From Hyposmocoma kahamanoa (lineage: Eukaryota; Arthropoda; Insecta; Lepidoptera; Cosmopterigidae), in NCBI RefSeq assembly GCF_003589595.1, contig NW_020653945.1:10005027-10069026 (forward strand): a DNA stretch of 64,000 nucleotides. The letters run 5' to 3'. Below, piece after piece: positions 57,145 to 64,000 of this stretch. The position numbers were made by a program, and so were the translations under genes. The first letter of the stretch is position 1, and every line of letters starts with the position of its first letter. Below the pieces are notes generated by a model. It was not told the DNA's origin and searched no databases. It worked only from the letters and a program-made list of their open reading frames with translations.

Positions 57145-57930
57145 CTAAGCGCCACTTTAGTGCTAGTAAAATATACGTAATATTATATTAGTAAGTTCGT
57201 ACAAATGCATTAATAAAAATAGAATCCGCATTTTATAGAATAAAAACGAAACCTTCAGCTATTTGTTCAATGTAGTGATTTCAATGTCCAGTTGAGTATA
57301 GGAAAGAAGAAGCAGAAACGTTCATCTACAACGCCACGACACAAAAATAGTGTATTACTGAAAAGGAAGAAAGTCAAAAACAAGTTTTCTTCAGGCGGCA
57401 CATATCCAACTATAGAAAGTTCGCAGTTAGCTCTGTATACTTCTAACGAGCTGAAATAATTTGCGAGCGAAATCAACCTTTCTCAAAATTTTCTACGACC
57501 TGATTTTCTCTTTCCCGCAACTTTTCCCATCATAATCATTGGCTGTAAATCACACCGGTCGTGTGTAAACATATTTTGACTAGAAACTTTTCTTTCTTTG
57601 ATGGTTTGCAAAACTTAGGCAACAAAGAGGTAAAGTAAAGAAATAATCAAACAAAGTGAACATATTCATTTTATTGAATATAATGATGTTTTACTACCAC
57701 GATGTGTTGTGAAAACACTCCACTAGTTTGTTGTTATTATTGATACAAAGGTCGAACAAAAACTAAAAAATAATATTCGATCCGGCTAGAAAAGTCGCTG
57801 GTTCGACAGCGACTTTTTCGCAAAACCAGGCTGCGCTACGGAAAGATGTTGACAGATATTACGAACATCTCTATCTGCGTTGCAGAACTTCTGTTTTTAG
57901 TTTTGACTAAACTTAACAAAACTAAAGCTC
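57145..57930. other. Intergenic DNA, nothing recognised
   Basis: Contains a short inverted pair (aaaagtcgctggttcgacag cgacttttt) near 57790-57821. No gene or family. Confidence 0.4.
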
Positions 57931-57936
57931 AGTTAC

Positions 57937-58105
57937 TGCCTCCGTGACCGAACGGTTGCCATGCTGGGAGAAATATTTGTATGGGCTATATTTATTTATT
58001 TCATAAGGTTTGGTGTTATTTGCTGTGTTCTACTTGTGTGTCTATAGCGCCTGCGACACAGGTATACCCTAGTGCGGGGCTATGAGTGTATCCGTTGTTA
58101 TTTAT
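57937..58105 (+). repeat. SINE B lacking its B box
   Basis: actgcctccgtgaccgaacgg (A box) jumps from ccatgctggga to gaaatatttgtatggg, deleting about 50 bp that include the B box. The body and tail remain. Confidence 0.8.
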
Positions 58106-58265
58106 TTAGTTGGAAGAGCGATAGTCCCGGTTTGGCGAAAATATCGCTGATTTGAGTCATAGAACTCGAACTACCAACAATGACAAAAATTCGTTCGTTC
58201 AATACAGAAAAGGATTTTTTCTTTGTGTTTGTTCGATCTTTGTACGAGTAACAATAACAATAAAG
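58105..58265 (+). repeat. SINE J, worn
   Basis: gtttgttcgatctttgtacg tail, with a degraded head. It directly follows SINE B. Confidence 0.5.
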
Positions 58266-58371
58266 TCAACATATTTACTACTCTTCCTTTACTAATACTC
58301 TCAGTTTTTTTTTAATTTCAATATCATTAATTTAATCAAATTCAAAACGTCCATATTTCGAACCCTTGCCA

Positions 58372-58578
58372 TAATAAAGCCCAAAGTAAGCGTACGTCAA
58401 ATATGCTTATATCACATGGAATCCAGTAAAATAATACCAACTACATAAAATAAATTTAGAATATTTGATATTTTATAAATCTCCTATTTAAGGATAAAGA
58501 AATATCGACTAATTTCGTTTGTAGAATCTTTAAACCTCTCTCTTGAAAAGTAGACATTTTGCAGACGCGGCCTTATTA
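58372..58578 (+). mobile_element. MITE E, full length
   Basis: TAATAAAGCC at 58372-58381 and GGCCTTATTA at 58569-58578; 207 bp. The reference copy for family E, with TA-like flanks. Confidence 0.8.
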
Positions 58579-58611
58579 CACCACACGGGTGCGATTTATC
58601 ATGGGTATTCA

Positions 58612-58740
58612 TTAATAATAACAATAATCTTTATTTCTCTCTTAACAAAATTATCTTCTAAATAAAAGTGGTTGTATTATGGACTTATGGTTAATATATC
58701 TAAAACATAGGTTCACCTGTGTTACGAATCCGTAATTTAC
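58612..58740 (-). repeat. Repeat L, LINE 3' end
   Basis: taataataacaataatcttt atttctct ... taggttcacctgtgttacg; see 53.5 kb. Confidence 0.5.
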
Positions 58741-58822
58741 CGGAATACGAGAAGAAAATGGCATTCATTAAAACCAATCTGCCAGTCGTTGAATCTGATT
58801 GGTTAGTTTCATAATATTTCTT

Positions 58823-59099
58823 TTTTGACCAAGTGACAGGATGAACAAGCCGTGCGCCTGGTGTTAACCGACACGCCTGTTCATAGCAGTTGCAGTGCCA
58901 CTCAGAGCTTTAAATTCCAAAGGTCTGAGCCTGTCCACCTTGAGACTTAAGTTAACAAGTCCCATGTACGTGTAATTTCAACAGCACCCTTACTCTTCAA
59001 AACCGAAGAGTATGGGTGCTGTAATGCTCACATTACAGAAATAGGTAAGGTGGCTGTACTTCCCTGGAAGAACTCTTTCACAAGGAGCTCTACTACTAT
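58823..59099 (-). repeat. Repeat A with fold-back duplication
   Basis: gaccaagtgacaggatgaac to gagctctactact. Where other copies read cttcaaaaccggaacgcagt, this one carries an inverted copy of the preceding 17 bp. Confidence 0.88.
58982..59021. repeat. 17 bp inverted duplication inside repeat A
   Basis: cagcacccttactcttc (58982-58998), loop aaaacc, gaagagtatgggtgctg (59005-59021), one mismatch. The right arm is absent from all other A copies. Confidence 0.9.
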
Positions 59100-59206
59100 A
59101 GTAAAATTTTTAGTTAAATACCTACTACGGTTCCAATTTTCCTCAAAAGTACATTAAATCAATTTATAGTAGTTTTTCTGGCTTTCATTAGACTTAATGA
59201 AATACG

Positions 59207-59208
<2 letters not shown>

Positions 59209-59247
<39 letters not shown>
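59209..59247. repeat. (AT)n microsatellite
   Basis: About 39 bp of alternating A and T, followed by a short (aatag)n run at the LINE tail. Confidence 0.95.
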
Positions 59248-59250
<3 letters not shown>

Positions 59251-59254
59251 CAAT

Positions 59255-59725
59255 AGAATAGAATAGAATAGAATCGTTTATTTCATGTTATCAATGTCAC
59301 AATATTACAATTGGAAATACAATGTCAAGGGATAACTTTGATCGTCAGTAATAAAATTATAATAATAATAATGAATATAAAATAAAGTAGTATAACTACT
59401 GCTTGTCGAATAAAATAAAATTAAAACTGTTTCAAAAGAAACTCATCGACACTGTACAATTCAATATCCAATAAAATGATTTTTATTCGGGTACAAAACG
59501 TTTCATCGTTTCTAACACTTTTCAGGTCTGTGGGTAGATGTTCGTAGAATCGGGGATCTATTACCCGCGGATTTGTAGTTGCAAGTTCGGTACGGTGGGC
59601 AACGGATTTTAGTGTTCCCGCGTTTCGTAACGCTCGGCCTCCGCCCGTACGTCGCTCATAAGTAGCCAAGTTTTGACGCGCATAAACTATTGTATCAGAA
59701 GTATATTGTGAGTACATGGTCATTA
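59255..59725 (-). pseudogene. LINE C-terminal fragment with (TTCTA)n tail
   Basis: A 100-codon minus-strand frame (59421-59723) reads ARALRN-like GGRALRNAGTLKSVAHRTEL, FYEHLPTDLKSVRNDETF, and LLDIELYSVDEFL. The C-terminal YSVDEFL and the preceding I-K-x-x-L-L pattern are typical of the end of jockey/CR1-like ORF2 proteins. The 3' UTR ends in a pentanucleotide tail (gaata)n at about 59250-59275. Upstream it breaks off at a (TA)n tract. Confidence 0.7.
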
Positions 59726-59754
59726 TATTGTATTATTTTATTTATTATATTGTG

Positions 59755-59756
<2 letters not shown>

Positions 59757-59790
<34 letters not shown>
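59757..59790. repeat. (TA)n microsatellite
   Basis: About 33 bp of alternating T and A, separating the LINE fragment from element N. Confidence 0.95.
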
Positions 59791-59792
<2 letters not shown>

Positions 59793-59796
59793 CACA

Positions 59797-60192
59797 GGGT
59801 TATTCGTAAAAAACTAACAACCTCGCAGGACTATATCACTAACAAGTAAGTAAACAACAACTTTTGTTCCATGACTTTTACTAATTCATCGGATTTTAAT
59901 ATCATACAAACATTAAAAAAATTAAATAGATCGCTCTAAGCATTGATAACTAAGCGAAGTGCAGGAGCGCGGGTGTGGGTCGTCGGGGAGTCCTCCCCTT
60001 GTTTGCTTATTTGAACTTACTACCAAAAGCACCAGATACAGATCTAAACAAAATCAGATAATACAATTAAAACCATTTAAAACTTAAATGTTTATTTTTG
60101 GTAAATTTATTATGTTTTGTAAAAGTCATGGAACAAAAGTTACTGATTATGATAGTCCTGCTAGGTTGTTAATGTCTTATAAAATAACCCCG
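59797..60192. mobile_element. Element N, TIR-bounded, about 395 bp
   Basis: acagggttattcgtaaaaaa ... caacctcgcaggact at the left pairs with agtcctgctaggttgttaat ... ataaccccg at the right over about 40 bp with several mismatches. A further inner pair, cttttgttccatgactttta and aaaagtcatggaacaaaag, also mirrors. A partial copy is at 31995. No coding frame; a nonautonomous DNA element. Confidence 0.7.
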
Positions 60193-60248
60193 CATAATTT
60201 AAACTTCAAACTTATTTGAGCCGGGAGTGAATGGAGGATTTTTTAAAG

Positions 60249-60472
60249 AGCTTTAAATCGCAAAGATCTGAGGGGCACTGCCACTGTACCCGTTACCCTG
60301 AGACACAAGTTGACAATTCCCATGTGCCTGCAATTTCATTCATCCTTACTCTTCAAAACCGAAACACATTAATGTTCACAGGCTCACATTACTACTTGGT
60401 GGCAGTAATAGGCAAGGTGGCAGTACTTCCCTGGAGGGTCTATTCCATAAGAAGCTCTACTGCTACTAAAAT
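60249..60472 (-). repeat. Repeat A, 3' end lost
   Basis: Starts at gagctttaaatcgcaaagat and ends gaagctctactgctac. The loop of the hairpin has a short duplication (gttcacaggctcacatt). Confidence 0.85.
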
Positions 60473-60479
60473 TCACACC

Positions 60480-61740
60480 ACACTACGGGCATTTACGTGC
60501 AAAGTGTACTCCAATTAGGATTGCTATTCACGTAAAATAACGGTCGCTATAGACATCTTAAGAAAATATATGTACCGCAGCAATAAACGACACATTTGGG
60601 AGTTCCAGGGATTCTCTATCTCAGCAATTCGACTTTCATATGGCTGATGTTCGCACATTAGGTCGGGCTGCGTTTATTTTATTACAGCCTCAGCGGCTGC
60701 CGCAAACTACGAGTTAACTCTCGTGTTCGCACGTTAGGGCACTCAGCACCATTGTATTTATAATGGAATTTATGTTTAATTTGTGGTTCTAGACAGAACA
60801 AGGATACAATGGACTACTTGACGCTAGAAAAAACAATTTTGACAATGTTAGCGAAGAACGTCATCGTGGAACGTCATTTCGAATCAAAATATGTATGTTT
60901 AGAGTTGCAATTAATATTCTTTTCGGCTATTCGGCCGAATATGAATACTGAATAACTATTTGACCGAATACCTAAAAACAGGAGGAGGAAATAAGAAAAA
61001 TCATTGTAAATTAATATGTAAATTTTATTTACTTATTGGCTTCTTTATCTAAGAGGTCAACGGAAATGTAACATAACTAGGTTATTTTTCTAAGAAATCA
61101 AAAAAGGTAACATATCAAATGAAAACTACGTGCTATTATGTAAACGCCACCAAAATCGACCAAATATTTATTATTTACAAACCCAAATTAATAAGTTTGT
61201 GAAAGTTAATCAAGTGATTTCAATCTGAAATAAAATAAACAATTACTTTCTTCATTAAATCATAAATTTAAATCATAAATTTGGAAATTAAAGTATTTTT
61301 ATTTTATTTTATATTTCAGTACAAAATCATTTATCACTGAAAGTAATAAGTGGTATTTTTCATGCCAGTTTTCTTACGTGTGATAATCAAGTCGAATATT
61401 CGGTATTCGTCTGGAGATCGAATATACTACTCATTGCAACACTATTTTTTTTACGAATGTCAAATAAAATTTAAACATTTAACTTTTTTATTTTACATAA
61501 ACACGTGACTTACACTTTTACGATGGATTAAATTATACTATCAAGAAGTCCTATAAATAACATTACGAGGTTCATATTAAACAAATAGTTCTAGCAAAAA
61601 ATTAAAAACGAAAAACAATTGAATTGGACAATGAATAAAATTAAAGACACTAAATTTCCTATTCAATCAAATTATTAAAATGCTAAAACAACAAAAAAAT
61701 TGAAGTAATAAATATCTGCCTTGTAATTAACCATTGGTTT
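60480..61740. other. AT-rich intergenic DNA
   Basis: No gene or repeat recognised. Confidence 0.4.
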
Positions 61741-61827
61741 AAGACATTTATTCTTAGGAAATGAAACTATTTTTCCTGGTTTAAATCGGGTAAATTTGTT
61801 TTTTTAAAACAAAACCTGACTGACTGC

Positions 61828-62158
61828 GTGTGCGGTCTCTCTTATATTGGACAAACGAAACGAAGTATATGTACTCGTGTCAAAGAACATATAGATAATG
61901 TCAAACACCGTCGAGCAAACAAGTTTGCAGTCTGCGAGCATATCATGGATAAACCTACACATACAATGACGTTTGACAAACCCCAGGTCCTTGCAAAAGA
62001 AGTCCAGTTGTAGCATCCTGGGTAGATAACGACCCAGGATGCTGCGAGAGGCCATTGAAATTAAAAAACATCCTTATTTCAACAGGGAAGATGGTTTCTC
62101 CGTACCCCCCCTTTGCGATTCAGTATTTCCTCTGATGAAAAATCACAAACAGACATAA
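61828..62158 (+). pseudogene. PLE GIY-YIG endonuclease domain, broken
   Basis: CVCGLSYIGQTKRSICTRV contains the C-G-x-x-Y-I-G-Q-T core and the conserved Arg of GIY-YIG nucleases as they appear in PLEs; KEHIDNVKHRRANKFAVCEH supplies the next block with its Glu-His. After KEVQL a stop and an inverted duplication (62012-62043) intervene, then the frame recovers as LREAIEIKKHPYFNREDGFS before TAA at 62156-62158. The domain nicks target DNA during PLE retrotransposition. The disrupted middle and absent RT make it inactive. Confidence 0.82.
62012..62043. repeat. 12 bp inverted duplication, 8 nt loop, in PLE
   Basis: agcatcctgggt (62012-62023) and acccaggatgct (62032-62043). It falls exactly where the GIY-YIG frame breaks. 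Confidence 0.88.
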
Positions 62159-62565
62159 GACTGCAGTAGTGCTTAATATGTGTTAATTCATTCTAATTTC
62201 CATTATTAATTAAGAATAAGTTTAACTTAATAACATTCATATTGTTAAAATAAAATAATTTGTAAAACATAAATGTAGCGTAAATTTGAATGTTCTTTGG
62301 AAAATTAAAAATAAGGTATGTAATTAATAACTTTTGTAAATGTAGTGGAAATAAATAGGGTGGTTTGCATTAATATAAACATGTATGGTTGATACTCTTA
62401 CCACCTCAGTCAACCGTGAGCATGGGACCTGTAAAGGGCGTTGACCCGAAACGTTGGTTTGTTTGAAAAAACAAATATACGCGATTTAAATCCGGAAAAA
62501 TAGTTTCATTTCCTATGTATATATGCCAATCGCGAAAACCTCAGAACGCGATACATTTATTTTTA

Positions 62566-63050
62566 CTAATTGCTACTTAGTAATACTAATTATACTCCAA
62601 TGCCCCACGGATTCCTCAGTACAATTAAGTACTTATTGCAAGAATAACATGAAATAGAAATTTGCAAATAAATATTAGGCAACACAGAAAATAAAAAATA
62701 ATTTATTTTTTATTGATATTCATATTTCCATAGCTTACGAGATAATCCGGCTAAATAAAAGTGTACGGAATTGAATCTGGTCCGTAATTAGTTCCCAACA
62801 AACAGGTCCGGCGAATGATCCTGAATGCTCCAATTATATTCATTTTGCTTCACTAAATTATGCGATTCACTCTGTATATAGCGCCTAATGACGCACCTTT
62901 TCTAAATATTATTTATATTGGAACTTAGCGACAGAAAAGATCGTGTAATATGTTTAAAAAACGGGACGTGAAAGGTCTCTGAGCAAAGTTATGGTATATA
63001 CTACAGGTCGTCAAGTGAAGTAAACGAGTCAGGAACAGTTGTTATTTATA
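62566..63050. other. AT-rich spacer
   Basis: Nothing recognised. Confidence 0.4.
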
Positions 63051-63051
63051 A

Positions 63052-63310
63052 CGATGACCTCGGTGACCCTGAGTTTTACTCTGTGGGCACTGGGTGGGTC
63101 CCGGTATCGATTATCGGTAGGACCACTTTAGGAAATGAAGTTTTCTAACTTGGTTCTGGTTTGGGTATTCTGGGAAATGCAAAAAAAGTGGATTCCGTTG
63201 CTCTGGTACTTAGAGTATTCATATTATAGTACTAATATATATTACAGGGAATTCCCTATTTTAAGACTAGTTAATTTCATAAGTAGTCTGGCACATTATA
63301 ATAATAAAAT
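63052..63310 (+). repeat. SINE H, full length
   Basis: tRNA-like head gatgacctcggtgaccctga (A box worn), gtgggtcccggtatcgatta (B-box region), body with ccgttgctctggtact, tail cataagtagtctggcacatt. The only copy here with head and tail together in the plus orientation. Confidence 0.65.
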
Positions 63311-63375
63311 ATCTTGTAATGCATAAAATTTCTTAATAGAAAAAAAATGTTATAACAAGAATTGTTGCCAGTTAC

Positions 63376-63432
63376 AAAATAATATGCATAACAGATTACT
63401 TTAGTGAAGTAATCTGTTATGCATATTATTTT
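63376..63432. repeat. Perfect 26 bp palindrome, 5 nt loop
   Basis: 63376-63401 (aaaataatatgcataacaga...) and 63407-63432 are exact reverse complements around tagtg; with one mismatch the arms reach 31 bp (63371-63437). Confidence 0.92.
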
Positions 63433-63450
63433 ATAACTTTAAAACCCTAA

Positions 63451-63709
63451 ACTTACCTATTTCTGTCGCCAAATAGTAATTTTAACATTACTGCGTTTCG
63501 ATTTTGAAGGGCAAGGGTGCTGGTGAAATTACAGGCACATGGGACTGGTAAACTTACGTCTCAAGGTGACAGGCGCCGTGACAGTGCCTCTCAGATCTTT
63601 GCGATTGAAGGCTCTTAATGGCACAGCAACTATTATGGACAAGCATGTAGTGTACCACTTGACAGGCGCACGACTTGTTCGTCCCGTCACTTGATATTAT
63701 TAAAAAAAC
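63451..63709 (+). repeat. Repeat A, 5' truncated
   Basis: aaacttacctatttctgtcg to cacttgatattat and A-run; otherwise complete. Confidence 0.88.
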
Positions 63710-63873
63710 TGGTTTACTGTAAACTGACTTATATACGATTACTACAGTTACTTATAGTGAAATTTAAGTCGGGATAACTTTATACAAAGTCCAAAACGCA
63801 TATTATAAAATTGCATGTGACTAAGACACTAGTATGAAGAAACCGTTACCCGCTTATTGATATGAATATCGTT

Positions 63874-63940
63874 GGAAATGAAACTATTTTTCGGATTCAA
63901 ATCGTCAAAATTTTTTTTCGTATACACCAACCTTTCGGGT
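63874..63940. mobile_element. Penelope-like terminal scrap
   Basis: ggaaatgaaactatttttcg and caacctttcggg are the left terminus of the PLE family; it is cut after about 65 bp by a repeat A poly-T. Confidence 0.65.
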
Positions 63941-64000
63941 TTTTTTATGATACCAGAAGACGGAACGAAAACATCGTGCGCTTGGTGTTGAGCGACACGC
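63941..64000 (-). repeat. Repeat A, runs off the window
   Basis: tttttttatgataccagaag then gtgcgcttggtgttgagcg; the rest lies beyond the right edge. Confidence 0.85.

Larger units (their letters stand above)
61744..62565 (+). mobile_element. Penelope-like element, ends and target duplication visible
   Basis: Direct repeats acatttattctta (61744-61756) and acatttattttta (62553-62565) flank it, one mismatch. 61757-61811 (ggaaatgaaactattttt...) is an inverted copy of about 55 bp at the right (62460-62513), the inverted terminal arrangement known for PLE pseudo-LTRs. Between them is a GIY-YIG coding remnant; RT is absent. The right end ...cgcgaaaacctcagaacgcgat matches the 15.8 and 51.0 kb scraps. 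About 800 bp, so most of the element (about 3 kb when complete) is missing. Confidence 0.82.

Noticed and set aside
59209..59790. Alternating AT tracts as a CRISPR-like or origin structure
   Set aside because: Plain dinucleotide microsatellites flanking a LINE fragment; no spacer-repeat pattern.

Overview
The window looks like AT-rich, gene-poor nuclear DNA of a lepidopteran (moth or butterfly). The evidence is the repeat content: tRNA-derived SINEs, an R1-clade non-LTR retrotransposon, jockey/CR1- and I-like LINE tails, a mariner element, Penelope-like elements (PLEs) and the dispersed 'accgacttcaaaaaaggagg' repeat that I know from Lepidoptera. Species cannot be fixed from the sequence. I found no convincing intact host gene, no true tRNA or rRNA gene and no CRISPR array. 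Most open frames are chance frames or cross repeats.

Repeat names used below are local labels. A: about 310-390 bp, starts near 'agcagtagagctcc', carries a small conserved hairpin (gcagtaatg/cattactgc), ends 'cacttgatattat' plus an A-run; about 23 copies in both orientations. B: SINE with tRNA-like A and B boxes and a tail ending near 'ggtttccctagtgcggggct'. C: 'accgacttcaaaaaagg...' repeat. E: about 190-210 bp MITE with 10 bp TIRs (TAATAAAGCC/GGCCTTATTA). F: unit beside A that is present as an inverted duplicate. H and J: further tRNA-derived SINEs. G, K, L, M, N: smaller families.

Layout. 1-3.3 kb: LINE RT scrap, SINE B, SINE J, LINE tail. 3.9-5.6 kb: two copies of A facing each other, one split by a decayed mariner (TIRs, TA duplication). 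5.8-22 kb: SINEs, MITEs, A and C copies, a PLE remnant at 15.8-16.1 kb and a LINE C-terminus at 20.3 kb. 22.5-23.5 kb: LINE RT fragment. 27.7-28.0 kb: C-terminal relic of a second Tc1/mariner-superfamily transposase. 31.0-31.6 and 37.5-38.0 kb: inverted F+A duplicate. 40.3-42.9 kb: LINE tail, an unidentified coding-like stretch and an I-like LINE fragment with a 259-codon frame. 43.0-48.2 kb: a GC-rich R1-clade retrotransposon on the minus strand (three-knuckle gag; endonuclease, reverse transcriptase and C-terminal zinc finger), 5' truncated, frameshifted, internally deleted and holding a 100-N assembly gap. 48.9-61.7 kb: SINE and LINE tails, MITEs, a PLE scrap with a 16 bp target duplication and one GC-rich island. 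61.7-62.6 kb: a PLE with GIY-YIG remnant and inverted termini. 63-64 kb: SINE H, an A copy, and a PLE scrap joined to A.

The most unusual signal is at least eleven near-perfect short-loop inverted duplications (arms 12-31 bp, loops mostly 1-11 nt). Several lie inside repeats whose undisturbed form is visible elsewhere in the window, so the inverted copy can be seen as an added or replacing segment, as expected from fold-back template switching, or from an amplification or assembly artefact.
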